Assembly (NCBI GenBank): GCA_026387915.1
Contig: JAPLKS010000007.1
Location: 304,823-368,822, forward strand
Length of the DNA: 64,000 nt
Source of the DNA: Gemmatimonadota bacterium
GTDB taxonomy: Bacteria; Gemmatimonadota; Gemmatimonadetes; Gemmatimonadales; Gemmatimonadaceae
Reading direction: 5' to 3'
The position numbers and the translations under genes are program-made. The notes under the pieces were generated by a model. It saw only the letters and a list, made by a program, of their open reading frames with translations. It did no database searches and was not told the DNA's origin. How positions within the stretch are numbered: the stretch's first letter is position 1; each line of letters opens with the position of its first letter. Below, piece after piece: positions 20,628 to 29,931 of this stretch.

Positions 20628-21299
20628 ATGGGTAGGTTTGGTGATTCTATGACCAGCCGACGACTCCTCCTTGCCGTTTTCCTGACCGCCGCCGCGTCCG
20701 TTGCGGGGGCTCAGGGGTCTTCGGCTAAGCCAAAGGCGTCGGTCAAGGCGGTGTCCAGCAAGACATCGGCAGCGCGCAAAACGGTCATCAAGAAGCGCAC
20801 TCTGGCAGCGCTGGAAGATCGCGGATCCAACCCGCGTGGCCCGTTCGCCAAGGTGTCGACTGAGCAGCGGGACTCGCTCGGCGAACACGCCCGTCAGCTG
20901 CTCGGCACCCGCTATAAGTGGGCCGGTGCCAACCCGGCGCGTGGGCTCGACTGCAGTGGCTTCGTGAAGTACGTCTTTGCCAAGCTCGGCGTCGACCTGC
21001 CGCATTCGGCCAAGGAGCTCGCCAAGCTGGGCGGCTCCATCACCAAGGACACCGCGGACATGCAGCCCGGCGACCTTTTGGTGTTCGGCAAGGGCAAGCG
21101 GATCTCCCACGTTGGCATCTACATCGGCGACGGCATCATGATCCACGCCTCAAGCTCCAACAAGAGCGTCGTTGAGACCCCGGTCAACAAGTACCGTCCC
21201 GCCGGCGGACTGCAGTGGAAGGGCGTGCGGCGCGTGCTGTCGGTTCCCGGCACGGGCGATGACGGCGAAGGCCCCGAGAACGCGCCGGCCAACCGGTAA
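20628..21299 (+). CDS. Exported NlpC/P60-family cell-wall hydrolase
   Basis: The protein has a signal peptide (LLLAVFLTAAASVAGAQ), a basic Lys/Ser-rich spacer, and a C-terminal NlpC/P60 cysteine peptidase domain from about residue 90. The nucleophile is in GLDCSGFVKYVF, the histidine in ISHVGIYIGDG and the third residue in MIHASSSNKSV, so the Cys-His-His triad is intact. Such enzymes cut gamma-D-Glu-diamino acid bonds in peptidoglycan stem peptides. ATG 20628 follows a G-rich Shine-Dalgarno-like run; ATG 20649 is an equally plausible start, seven residues shorter. Confidence 0.9.
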   Translation: MGRFGDSMTSRRLLLAVFLTAAASVAGAQGSSAKPKASVKAVSSKTSAARKTVIKKRTLAALEDRGSNPRGPFAKVSTEQRDSLGEHARQLLGTRYKWAGANPARGLDCSGFVKYVFAKLGVDLPHSAKELAKLGGSITKDTADMQPGDLLVFGKGKRISHVGIYIGDGIMIHASSSNKSVVETPVNKYRPAGGLQWKGVRRVLSVPGTGDDGEGPENAPANR

Positions 21300-21322
21300 C
21301 GTTCCGGAACAGAAGCAACCTG

Positions 21323-21342
21323 CGGCGCGAGAGATCGCGCCG
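21323..21342 (+). terminator. Hairpin with GAGA tetraloop after the NlpC/P60 gene
   Basis: CGGCGCGA (21323-21330) pairs perfectly with TCGCGCCG (21335-21342) around a GNRA-type GAGA loop, 23 bases after the stop codon. The following sequence TTCGTGTTTA is only mildly T-rich. Confidence 0.6.
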
Positions 21343-21436
21343 TTCGTGTTTAACTGAACTTCGCGCCCCCTAGCAGAAGCGCTCGATTTTTCGCAGGATT
21401 CAGCAGTTGTCTCCCGAACATTCCTCAGGAGTTGCA

Positions 21437-23485
21437 ATGCGCTTCCGCCACCTCGCCCTCGGGGCCATTTGTGTGGGGCTCGCCGTGTCCGCCACGGCCG
21501 CCCGCGCCCAACAACGGCCCGTCAAGACGCTCACGCTCGAGCAGTACCTCGACTGGGAAGACGTCCAGAATCCACAGCTCTCGCCGGACGGCTCGCAGGT
21601 CATCTTTACGCGACGCTGGATCGACAAAATGAACGACAAGTGGGAATCGTCGCTCTGGATTATGAACGCCGACGGTTCGCACCCGCGCGCCCTCACGACC
21701 GGCTCCGACGTAAAGTGGTCGCCCGACGGCAAGCGCATTGCCTACATCGCCAAGGGCGAACCCAACGGCGCGCAGATCTTCACGCGCTGGATGGACGCCG
21801 AAGGCGCCGTGTCGCAGCTCTCGCACCTCACCGAATCGCCCGCCAATCTCGAATGGGCGCCCGACGGCAAGTCGATTGCCTTCACGATGCCCGTGCCCGT
21901 CAAGCAGGAATGGCGCATCCCCATGCCCGCAGCGCCCAAAGGCGCCAAGTGGGTCGAAGCACCAAAGGTCGTGAGCAAACTCAACTACCGCTCCGACCGC
22001 ATCGGCTACACCGATGAATCATTCCGGCACATCTTCGTGCTCCCCGCCGACGGCGGCACGCCGCGTCAGATCACCGACGGCGACTGGAACCACAGCGGCG
22101 CCAGCTTCTCCGCCGACGGTAAGACGCTCATTTTCTCGTCGCTGCGCATCGCCGACCCGGAGCACGCCTTCCGCAAGTCCGCGATCTACGCCGCCAACCT
22201 CGAGACGGGCGACATCAAGGCCATCACCGGCTCCAAGGGCACCAACGGCAATGCCGCGTACTCGCCCGACGGCAAGCTCATTGCCTACATGTCGGCCGAT
22301 TCCGTCAACCACTCCGCGTACGCCGAGTCGAAGCTCTGGGTGATGAACGCCGATGGCAGCAGTGCGCACGCCATCTCGGGCAATCTCGATCGCCCGATCA
22401 GCGGCCTGCTCTGGGCGCCGGACAACAGCGGCGTCTATTTCAGCGCCGAGAGCGAAGGCTCCAAGAACTTCATGTTCGCGAGCACGGCCGGTGCGGTGCG
22501 CACCGTCACGAGCGGCAAGCAGGTCATCACGGTGAGTGATGTCGGCGCCAACGGCATGGCCGTGGGCGTGCGCTCCACGTCGCTCAAGCCGAATGACGTC
22601 GTGACGTTCGCGGTGCCAAAGAGCGGCGCGGCCGCCACGACATACACCCAGCTGACCGCGGTCAATGATGACGTGCTCGCCGGCAAGACGCTCGGCGAGA
22701 CCGAAGAAGTGTGGTACACGTCCAAGGACGGGATGAAGATTCAGGGCTGGATCGTGAAGCCGCCGAACTTCGACAAGACCAAAAAGTATCCGCTGATGCT
22801 CGACATTCACGGCGGACCGCAGGCGATGTACAACGTGGCGTTCAATTATTCGCGCCAGGACCACGTGGCCAACGGCTATGTGATGCTGTACACCAACCCG
22901 CGCGGCAGCACCGGCTACGGCGTGAAGTTCACGAATGAGATCATGAATGCGTATCCCGACAAGGACTTCGACGACCTGATGGCTGGCGTCGACACCGTGA
23001 TCGGACGCGGCTACATCGACAGCAAGAATCTCTTTGTGTACGGCTGCTCCGGCGGCGGCGTACTTACCGCGTGGACGGTCGGCCACACCAACCGTTTTGC
23101 GGCCGCGAGCTCCAACTGCCCGGTGATCAACTGGATGAGCTTCGTTGGCGAAACCGACGGCGCCGGCTGGTATCAGAACTTTGACAAGCCGTTCTGGGAA
23201 GATCCGAGCGAGTACCTCAAGCGTTCGCCGATCATGTACGTGGGCAATGTGAAGACGCCGACGATGCTGATGACCGGCGTCCTCGACCTGCGCACGCCCA
23301 TTCCGCAGACGGAAGAGTTCTACCGGGCGCTCAAGTTGCGCGGCGTACCGACCGCCATGATTCGCATGAACAACGAGTTCCACGGCACGAGCTCCACGCC
23401 GTCGAATTTCCTGCGCACGCAGCTGTATCTACGAAGCTGGTTCGACAAGTACTCGACCAAGCCGGCCAAGACCGCGTCCGAGTGA
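21437..23485 (+). CDS. Exported S9-family acyl-peptide hydrolase-like peptidase
   Basis: An AGGAG site sits six bases before ATG 21437, which opens a signal peptide (LALGAICVGLAVSATAARA). Residues of about 30-400 form a WD40-like propeller (LSPDGSQVIFTRRW, YSPDGKLIAYMS). The C-terminal alpha/beta-hydrolase has nucleophile YGCSGGGVL, aspartate in GVLDLRTPIPQTEEFY and histidine in NEFHGTSS. It is a second exported S9 peptidase, only distantly similar to the one at 5.4 kb and with cysteine rather than tryptophan before the serine. Its stop overlaps the GTG start of the thermonuclease gene. Confidence 0.92.
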   Translation: MRFRHLALGAICVGLAVSATAARAQQRPVKTLTLEQYLDWEDVQNPQLSPDGSQVIFTRRWIDKMNDKWESSLWIMNADGSHPRALTTGSDVKWSPDGKRIAYIAKGEPNGAQIFTRWMDAEGAVSQLSHLTESPANLEWAPDGKSIAFTMPVPVKQEWRIPMPAAPKGAKWVEAPKVVSKLNYRSDRIGYTDESFRHIFVLPADGGTPRQITDGDWNHSGASFSADGKTLIFSSLRIADPEHAFRKSAIYAANLETGDIKAITGSKGTNGNAAYSPDGKLIAYMSADSVNHSAYAESKLWVMNADGSSAHAISGNLDRPISGLLWAPDNSGVYFSAESEGSKNFMFASTAGAVRTVTSGKQVITVSDVGANGMAVGVRSTSLKPNDVVTFAVPKSGAAATTYTQLTAVNDDVLAGKTLGETEEVWYTSKDGMKIQGWIVKPPNFDKTKKYPLMLDIHGGPQAMYNVAFNYSRQDHVANGYVMLYTNPRGSTGYGVKFTNEIMNAYPDKDFDDLMAGVDTVIGRGYIDSKNLFVYGCSGGGVLTAWTVGHTNRFAAASSNCPVINWMSFVGETDGAGWYQNFDKPFWEDPSEYLKRSPIMYVGNVKTPTMLMTGVLDLRTPIPQTEEFYRALKLRGVPTAMIRMNNEFHGTSSTPSNFLRTQLYLRSWFDKYSTKPAKTASE

Positions 23486-24000
23486 GCGGCGTTCGTCGTC
23501 GCGCCCTCGCGGGCGCATGGATCGTGGGCTGCGCCGCCGTTCCCTTGCTGGGGACGGCGGCGCAGCCGCGTACAGGCCGTTCGGACTGTGTCGTGAAGCT
23601 CGTCAATGACGGGGACACCTTCCGCTGCACGGACGGGCGGAGGGTGCGCCTTCTGCAGGTGGACGCGCCGGAAAAGGATCAGGCTCCCTTTGGCGCCGCC
23701 GCGCGCGCCGCGCTCGTGCGGCTCGCTCCCCCAGGCGCTCGGGTGGAGCTTGAGTACGACACCCGCCGGCAGGACCAGTACGGGCGCACCCTCGCCTTTG
23801 TGTGGCTCGCTGATGGCCGCATGGCCAACGAGGAGCTCGCCCGTCAGGGAGCGGTGGTGGTGCTCGTGTATAAGCCGAATGTGCGGTATGTGGAGCGCAT
23901 CGAGGCGGCGGTGGCGGCCGCACGGAAAGCTCGGATTGGCGTGTGGGCGGATCGTGGACTGACCTGCGAGCCTCGCCTCCACCGCCAAAAACGCTGCTGA
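23482..24000 (+). CDS. Exported thermonuclease-like (SNase) protein
   Basis: The 172-residue protein starts at GTG 23482 in a GTGA overlap with the preceding peptidase. After a signal peptide (AGAWIVGCAAVPLLGTAA) it is an SNase-like OB fold: VNDGDTFRC, RVRLLQVDAPEKDQ with the catalytic Arg and Glu, and YGRTLAFVWLADG with the second catalytic Arg. Those three residues are the known active site of staphylococcal nuclease, so calcium-dependent nucleic-acid cleavage outside the cytoplasm is expected. The C-terminus ends with a short basic tail containing two cysteines. Confidence 0.9.
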   Translation: MSGVRRRALAGAWIVGCAAVPLLGTAAQPRTGRSDCVVKLVNDGDTFRCTDGRRVRLLQVDAPEKDQAPFGAAARAALVRLAPPGARVELEYDTRRQDQYGRTLAFVWLADGRMANEELARQGAVVVLVYKPNVRYVERIEAAVAAARKARIGVWADRGLTCEPRLHRQKRC

Positions 24001-24179
24001 CCCCCCAAAGTAACCCCCGTCGGCCTCCCCCTCTGGACCCCCCTAAGACTTGCCTAAAACGGCGCGGGAGCCAAAGTTAGAGCATTCGTTACCTCATGCC
24101 GGCTATGCCGTCCTAGAGAAACGGAGCCCGGCCTAGCCACCTCTAGGCCGTACACACTCGCAACACGAGGTACAACCTT
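24001..24179 (+). other. Intergenic leader before the TonB-dependent receptor
   Basis: This 179-bp gap precedes a large receptor gene. It contains an inverted repeat CCTAGAG (from about 24112) with CTCTAGG (ending about 24147) and GGCC-rich pairing between the arms, which could form a structured leader. I see no match to a riboswitch class that I know and no clear -35/-10 pair. Confidence 0.35.
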
Positions 24180-26999
24180 ATGGTAGGACGTTTCGTCAAC
24201 CGGCTGTTCGCGCTCGCCGCGTTCTGTGCGGCAGCGACCAGCGCAGCGGCACAGGCGGGTCAGATCGCCGGGCGCGTCTCGGAAGTCGACGGCGGCAAGG
24301 GCGCGGTGGGTGTGCGCATTCAGGCCGTGTCCGGACTCAAGATTGCCGCCGTCGTTCAGACGGGCGACAACGGTAACTATCGCATCGCCAACCTCGCGCC
24401 CGGCACCTACGCCGTGGTTGCGCAGCGCATTGGCTTCCAGGCCAAGCGCAGTGAAGGCATCGTCGTCAAGGCCGGTGCCACGACAACGGCCAACTTTGCG
24501 CTTGAAGCGGCGGTCACGTCCCTCAACGAAGTGGTCACCACGGCAACGCGCGGCGCAGCTGAGGAAAAAGTCCTCGATGCGCCGGCTTCAATTTCGGTGG
24601 TCTCCTCGGAGCAGATGAGCAATCGTCCGGCCTCGACGATCGCTGGTCAAATGAAAAGCGTGCCGGGCCTCTCCGTGTCGCAGGGCGGCCTCGTGCAGTC
24701 GAACATCGTGTCGCGCGGCTTCAACAACGCGTTCTCGACCGCGATGCTCATGCTGCAGGATTATCGCAACGCCGGCGTCCCGTCGCTCCGCGTGAACATT
24801 CCCTTCCTGTTCACCGGCACCAACGAAGACGTCGAGCGCGTCGAAGTGCTCAACGGCCCCGCCTCGGCGCTCTACGGCGCCAACTCGGCGAACGGCGTGC
24901 TTCACATCATCACCAAGTCGCCCTTCAACTCGCAGGGCACGACGATGACGGTCGACGGCGGCACGCAGTCGCTGCTCCGCGGCGCGTTGCGTCACGCCGG
25001 TGTGTTCGCCGACTCGTGGGGCTACAAGCTCTCCGGCGAATACTTCTCCGGCACCGACTTCAAGTACACCGATCCGAACGAACCGCTCGTCTTCCCGACG
25101 ATCGCCGGCTCGCCGCGCTCCGGTCAAGCGGCCGCGCGCGACTACAACATCCGTCGCTGGTCGTCGGAAGCGCGCCTCGATTACAAGCCGAGCCAGGATT
25201 TTGAAAACATCCTCACCGGCGGCATCACCAACATCGGCAGCGCCGTGGAACTCACGGGCGCGTTCGGTGCGTCGCAGATCAAGAACTGGTCCTACTCGTC
25301 GTTGCAGGACCGCGTGCGCTACAAGAAGTTCTTCGCGCAGGTGTTCTTGAACACCAACAACTCCGGTAACCAGAACGCGACCGACGCCAACGGCACGTTC
25401 TATATGCGCACCGGCATCCCCGTGGTCGACAAGTCCACGGTGCTGTCCGCGCAGCTGCAGCAGGGCTTTGAGCTCGGCGGCAATAAGTACACGATGGGCG
25501 TGGACTACATCTCGACGCACCCGCGCTCCGAAGGCTCGATCTTCGGCCGCAACGAAGGCAGCACCGACATTCTCGAAGAAGGTGCGTACCTCCAGAGCAC
25601 CACGCCGCTCACCTCGAAGCTCGACTTCGTGTGGGCCGGCCGCGCCGATTACACGGACCGTTTGAGCGGCGTCCAGTTCTCCCCGCGCGTGGCGTTTATG
25701 TACAAGCGCACGCCGACCGAGAACTATCGCTTCTCCTTCAGCCGCGCCTTCAACTCGCCGGCCAGCTTCTCGTACTTCCTCGATCAGATTTCCAACCCCA
25801 ATCAGGCGCCGGGCTTTGCCCTCCGCGCGATTGGTAACCCGGCCAAGGAAGGCTGGCAGTTCAGCCGCGGCTGCGACGCCACGATCAACTCCGGTCTCTG
25901 CATGCACTCGCCGTGGGTGGCGCAGGGCCCGACGACGAACGTTTCGTCCACGGCCGCTAACGCCTTCCCGGGCTTCATGGCCGCGCTGCCGACGATCATC
26001 GCCGGCTTGCCGACGCTGAGCGCCGCACAGAAGGCCGCATTGCTTGGCTTGCTCGGACCGCAGTCGGCCGGCGGCCTGGGCACGTTGCTCAACTCGCTCC
26101 GCCCGACCGACGCCCAGGTGGGCTCGGTGCTCCGCCTTGGCTCCACGCAGGTGCAGGTTGCTGACGTCAAGGATCTGCAGCCGCTGCAGGCCTCGTTCAA
26201 CAACACGTGGGAGTTCGGCTACAAGACCATCATCGCCGACAAGCTCCGCATCTCGCTCGACCTGTGGTATCAGCTCCGCGGCGACGTGGGCGTGCCGATT
26301 ACCCAGGCCAACCCGCTCGTGTTCTATGATCCGGCCAAGCTTGGCGCCTACCTCGGCACCTCGATTGCCACTGGTTTGATTCAGGCCGGCGTTCCGGTCG
26401 CGGTTGCGTCGGCCACGGCCGCTCAGGCCGCTGCCGCACTCGTGCCGCTGATGGCCGCGCTCCCGCAGGGTGCGCTCTCCTTCACGAACACCAAGCTCGC
26501 GCCCGACCAGACGATCATCGCCACCTACCAGAACGGCAGCGGCGAAGTGGATGTCCGCGGTATCGACCTCGCCGTGGATTATCAGTCCGACGAACACTGG
26601 CTCTACTCGGCCACCATGTCGCACACCGGCCAGATCGCGTTCCCGACGGTGGGCGGCCCGACCAACCCGCTGATGTCGAACTCGCCGAAGTGGCGTGCGA
26701 CCGGTTCGGTGCACTACATGGACGAGCCCAATGGCTGGTCGTGGGACGGCACGGTGCGTTACACCGACGCCTTCCCGGTCAACTCCGGCGTGTTCAGCAC
26801 GCTCGGCTGGCCGCCGGTCTACCAGCCGGTTCCGGCGTCGACGCAGTTCGACCTCGGCGCCACGTGGAAGCTGCCGATTGGCCAGCGCATCGCGTGGTCG
26901 CTCAACGTCACGAACCTGCTCAACACCCCGGCGCCGACCTTTGCCGGCACGCCGAACATTGGCCGCATGCTCGTCACGCGCGTCAAGTACGACTTCTAG
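24180..26999 (+). CDS. TonB-dependent outer-membrane receptor
   Basis: The 939-residue protein has a signal peptide (LFALAAFCAAATSAAAQA), a carboxypeptidase-regulatory-like beta-sandwich (about 28-108, GQIAGRVSEVDGGKGAVGV) and a plug domain (about 115-230). The plug carries ISVVSSEQMSNRPA and VEVLNGPASALYGANSANGV. A long beta-barrel follows and ends in the terminal aromatic residue VKYDF that directs outer-membrane insertion. An Ala-rich segment near residues 730-775 probably lies in an extracellular loop. Such receptors import siderophores, cobalamin or carbohydrates and peptides using TonB energy. No substrate-linked genes are adjacent, so the ligand is not predictable. Confidence 0.93.
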   Translation: MVGRFVNRLFALAAFCAAATSAAAQAGQIAGRVSEVDGGKGAVGVRIQAVSGLKIAAVVQTGDNGNYRIANLAPGTYAVVAQRIGFQAKRSEGIVVKAGATTTANFALEAAVTSLNEVVTTATRGAAEEKVLDAPASISVVSSEQMSNRPASTIAGQMKSVPGLSVSQGGLVQSNIVSRGFNNAFSTAMLMLQDYRNAGVPSLRVNIPFLFTGTNEDVERVEVLNGPASALYGANSANGVLHIITKSPFNSQGTTMTVDGGTQSLLRGALRHAGVFADSWGYKLSGEYFSGTDFKYTDPNEPLVFPTIAGSPRSGQAAARDYNIRRWSSEARLDYKPSQDFENILTGGITNIGSAVELTGAFGASQIKNWSYSSLQDRVRYKKFFAQVFLNTNNSGNQNATDANGTFYMRTGIPVVDKSTVLSAQLQQGFELGGNKYTMGVDYISTHPRSEGSIFGRNEGSTDILEEGAYLQSTTPLTSKLDFVWAGRADYTDRLSGVQFSPRVAFMYKRTPTENYRFSFSRAFNSPASFSYFLDQISNPNQAPGFALRAIGNPAKEGWQFSRGCDATINSGLCMHSPWVAQGPTTNVSSTAANAFPGFMAALPTIIAGLPTLSAAQKAALLGLLGPQSAGGLGTLLNSLRPTDAQVGSVLRLGSTQVQVADVKDLQPLQASFNNTWEFGYKTIIADKLRISLDLWYQLRGDVGVPITQANPLVFYDPAKLGAYLGTSIATGLIQAGVPVAVASATAAQAAAALVPLMAALPQGALSFTNTKLAPDQTIIATYQNGSGEVDVRGIDLAVDYQSDEHWLYSATMSHTGQIAFPTVGGPTNPLMSNSPKWRATGSVHYMDEPNGWSWDGTVRYTDAFPVNSGVFSTLGWPPVYQPVPASTQFDLGATWKLPIGQRIAWSLNVTNLLNTPAPTFAGTPNIGRMLVTRVKYDF

Positions 27000-27023
27000 A
27001 ACACAGGCAACACCAGCGTTTGA

Positions 27024-27064
27024 CGGCGGGGGGCGGCGAAAGCTGCCCCCCGCCGTGCATTTTA
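27024..27064 (+). terminator. Strong terminator after the TonB-dependent receptor
   Basis: CGGCGGGGGGC (27024-27034) pairs with GCCCCCCGCCG (27045-27055). The stem continues inward through GC/GC to a GAAA tetraloop, and a TGCATTTTATA tail follows. It ends just before the glycerophosphodiesterase start. Confidence 0.8.
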
Positions 27065-27069
27065 TAGCT

Positions 27070-27879
27070 GTGCCACACCCCTCCATCCTGCCATCGACGC
27101 CGAGCGTGATCGCCCATCGCGGCGACTCCGCCAATGTCCCCGAAGACACCATTGAGTCGCTGCGCGCCGGCCTCGCGCTCGGCGCGGACGGCATTGAGTT
27201 TGACGTGCGCCTCTCGCAAGACGGCCACGTCATGGTCATTCACGATCCGAGCGTGGATCGCACCACCAATGGCACGGGTGAGGTGCGCGCGATGACGCGC
27301 GAGCAGTTGCAGCAGCTCGACGCCGGGTACCGATTCACGCGCAACGACGGGCTCACCTTTCCGTGGCGCGACCGCCGCGTGCGCATGCCGACACTCGACT
27401 TTGTACTCGAGTGTTTTCCGCACGAGCGGCTTATTCTCGAGCTCAAAACAGCCGAGGCCTCCGCCGAAACCCTCCGGTTGTTGCAGCACCATGGTGCGCG
27501 TGACCGATGCCTCGTGGGGTCGTTCCACGAGGAGGCGCTCGCCCCGTTTCGCGCGGCTGGTTTTGCCACCGGCGCCACGAAGGCCGATGTGATTCGGCTC
27601 TATCAGCGGATATGGAGGCGTATCCAGCCGCGTGCGCTTCCCTACGATGCGCTGATGATCACGCCGCGCTATCGCTCGGTCCTTCCCGTTCCTGTGGGAC
27701 GCTTTGTGCGGATGGCCGCCGCGTGCGGCGTGCCGACCCACGTGTGGACCATTGATGACCCAGCGCAGGCGCAGCGGCTGTGGGCGATGGGCGTGCACGG
27801 GATTATGTCCAACAACCCCGCCACCATTTTGCGGGCGGCAGGGCGGGAACCGAACCGGGACCCCAGCCCATTAGATTGA
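27070..27879 (+). CDS. Glycerophosphodiester phosphodiesterase
   Basis: Starting at GTG 27070, the 269-residue protein is a GDPD TIM barrel that hydrolyses glycerophosphodiesters to glycerol 3-phosphate and an alcohol. The catalytic region is SVIAHRGDSANVPEDTIES, with metal ligands in GADGIEFDVRLSQDG and MVIHDPSVDRTTNGTG. ERLILELKTAE and THVWTIDDPAQAQRLWAMG are the later conserved strands. No signal peptide is visible, so it is cytoplasmic. The frame is open further upstream, but that region belongs to the receptor and terminator. The ABC exporter starts four bases after its stop. Confidence 0.93.
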   Translation: MPHPSILPSTPSVIAHRGDSANVPEDTIESLRAGLALGADGIEFDVRLSQDGHVMVIHDPSVDRTTNGTGEVRAMTREQLQQLDAGYRFTRNDGLTFPWRDRRVRMPTLDFVLECFPHERLILELKTAEASAETLRLLQHHGARDRCLVGSFHEEALAPFRAAGFATGATKADVIRLYQRIWRRIQPRALPYDALMITPRYRSVLPVPVGRFVRMAAACGVPTHVWTIDDPAQAQRLWAMGVHGIMSNNPATILRAAGREPNRDPSPLD

Positions 27880-27883
27880 GAGC

Positions 27884-29815
27884 ATGGAAACACGTTCCGG
27901 GCGGGCTCGTGACCCGCTGCCCTCGGCCGCTCCCGCCGCACCCCAAACAACCCCTCCGGTGACTCAGCCCGGCGCAGTGCCCAAGAAAAAGAAAGTCAAC
28001 TACACGAACGCGTGGGCCGAGGCTCGCGAGCTCATGTGGAAGCATCGGGTCACGCTCTCGATTGGACTCGGGCTCATGCTCATCAACCGCTTAGCAGGAT
28101 TTGTGCTGCCGGCGTCGTCCAAGTGGTTGATCGACAAAGTCATTGGCGAAAAACGCGGCGAGTTGCTCGTGCCGCTCGCTATTGGCGCGGGGCTGGCCAC
28201 GCTGGTGCAGGCGGCCTCCAGCTTTGGGCTGTCACAAGTGATCAGCGTGGCCGGCCAGCGCGCGATTACCGACCTCCGACGCCGCGTGCAAGAGCGCGTG
28301 ATGCGCTTGCCGGTGAGTTTCTTTGACTCCACGCAAAGCGGCATTCTCATTAGCCGCGTGATGACCGACGCCGAGGGCGTGCGCAATCTCGTGGGCACGG
28401 GGATCATTCAGTTGGTGGGCGGCATCGTGACGGCCAGCATCGCACTCGGCGGCCTGTTCTGGCTCAACTGGAAGCTGACCACTGCGACGCTGTGCATTTT
28501 GTCGCTGTTCGGCGGCGTGATGGCGTATGCGTTCAACAAGTTGCGCCCGATCTTCCGCGAGCGCGGAAAAATCGCGGCTGAAATTTCCGGTCGCCTCGGC
28601 CAGGCGCTCGGTGGTGCTCGCGTGGTGAAGGTGTACACCGCCGAAAAGCGCGAAGAGATTGTGTTCACCAAAGGCGCGCACCGGCTGTTTCGTAACATTG
28701 CCGGTACCATTACTGGCACCTCGGCCGTCACCGCCTTTTCGACGGTGATCATCGGCGGCGTGGGCGTGCTCATGATTACGATTGGCGGACGCGACATTCT
28801 CGCCGGTCACATGACGCTCGGCGATTTTGTGGTGTACGTGTTCTTGGTGGGGCTCGTCACCTTCCCCGTGGTACAGATGGCCGCAATTGGCACGCAGATG
28901 AGCGAGGCCTTAGCCGGGCTCGACCGCATCCGCGAGATTATGACCACGCCAACCGAAGACGCGGACGATGCCAACCTCGAGCCGCTCGCGAGCGCCGACG
29001 GCGACATCGTGTTTGATCATGTGTGGTTTGAGTACCGCGAAGGCATTCCGGTGCTCAAGGACGTGACGTTTGTGGCCAAAGAAGGCACGACCACGGCGCT
29101 CGTCGGCTCCAGCGGCTCGGGCAAGAGCACGTTGATCTCGCTCATCATGGCGTTCAATCGCGCCGGCAAGGGGCGTATTCTCGTGGCCGGACGCGATCTC
29201 GCGGGCGTACGGTTGCGCGATTACCGGCGCAATCTCGGCGTGGTGCTGCAGGACAACTTTCTCTTTGACGGCACGATCGCCGACAACATCGCATTCGCCA
29301 AGCCTGGCGCGACGCTGGAAGACATCCGCGCCGTGGCTGTGGTGGCGCACTGCGACGAGTTTATTGATCAGTTCCCCGACAAGTTCGACACCATCGTCGG
29401 CGAACGCGGCGTGAAGTTGTCTGGCGGTCAGCGGCAGCGCATCGGTATTGCGCGCGCCATTCTTGCCGACCCCAAGATTCTCATTCTCGACGAAGCCACG
29501 TCGAGCCTCGACTCCGAGAGCGAGCAGCACATTCGCGATGGCTTGCGCACGTTGCGCCGCGGACGCACGACGTTCGTGATTGCGCACCGACTCTCCACCA
29601 TCCAGAGCGCCGATCAGATTATTGTGCTCGAGCACGGCGAAATCGTGGAGCGTGGCACGCACGACCAACTGCTCGCCAACGACGGGCGATACAAACAACT
29701 CTACGACAAGCAATATCAGATTGAGCGCGACCAGTTCATCAATCCGGGCGAAGATTTTACGCCGGAGCCAGCCAAGGGGGCTGGGGGCGCGGCCGGCGGG
29801 ACCAACGCGCTCTAG
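27884..29815 (+). CDS. ABC exporter, fused membrane and ATPase domains (MsbA-like)
   Basis: The 643-residue half-transporter has a Pro/Ala-rich N-terminal tail and a six-helix exporter membrane domain (about 50-350). Its ATPase domain has Walker A VGSSGSGKSTL, Q-loop VVLQDNFLFDGTI, signature KLSGGQRQRIGIARA, Walker B ILILDEATSSLD and switch VIAHRLSTI. All catalytic residues are intact. It should act as a homodimer in the inner membrane. Lipid A or lipid-linked export (MsbA) and drug export cannot be separated by sequence alone. It follows the GDPD gene with a four-base gap and is ended by a 17-bp hairpin. Confidence 0.93.
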   Translation: METRSGRARDPLPSAAPAAPQTTPPVTQPGAVPKKKKVNYTNAWAEARELMWKHRVTLSIGLGLMLINRLAGFVLPASSKWLIDKVIGEKRGELLVPLAIGAGLATLVQAASSFGLSQVISVAGQRAITDLRRRVQERVMRLPVSFFDSTQSGILISRVMTDAEGVRNLVGTGIIQLVGGIVTASIALGGLFWLNWKLTTATLCILSLFGGVMAYAFNKLRPIFRERGKIAAEISGRLGQALGGARVVKVYTAEKREEIVFTKGAHRLFRNIAGTITGTSAVTAFSTVIIGGVGVLMITIGGRDILAGHMTLGDFVVYVFLVGLVTFPVVQMAAIGTQMSEALAGLDRIREIMTTPTEDADDANLEPLASADGDIVFDHVWFEYREGIPVLKDVTFVAKEGTTTALVGSSGSGKSTLISLIMAFNRAGKGRILVAGRDLAGVRLRDYRRNLGVVLQDNFLFDGTIADNIAFAKPGATLEDIRAVAVVAHCDEFIDQFPDKFDTIVGERGVKLSGGQRQRIGIARAILADPKILILDEATSSLDSESEQHIRDGLRTLRRGRTTFVIAHRLSTIQSADQIIVLEHGEIVERGTHDQLLANDGRYKQLYDKQYQIERDQFINPGEDFTPEPAKGAGGAAGGTNAL

Positions 29816-29860
29816 GGGCGCGGGGGAGATCAGAACAGCCGACGAGACGTTTCTCAATGC

Positions 29861-29899
29861 AAGCGGGGCCGGACACACTCACTGTGTCCGGCCCCGCTT
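29861..29899. terminator. Bidirectional terminator between convergent genes
   Basis: A perfect 17-bp inverted repeat (29861-29877 with 29883-29899) surrounds the loop CTCAC. It lies between the ABC exporter and the convergent lipoprotein gene, so it can serve both. Confidence 0.8.
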
Positions 29900-29931
29900 G
29901 GTATTCCGGTACCGCGAGCGTTGTGGCGCGC

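Noticed and set aside
24588..27239. An 883-codon open frame on the minus strand
   Set aside because: It is entirely antisense to the TonB-dependent receptor, which has a signal peptide, plug and barrel motifs. The antisense protein is Arg/His/Gly-rich with no recognisable motif, as expected from high-G+C shadow frames.
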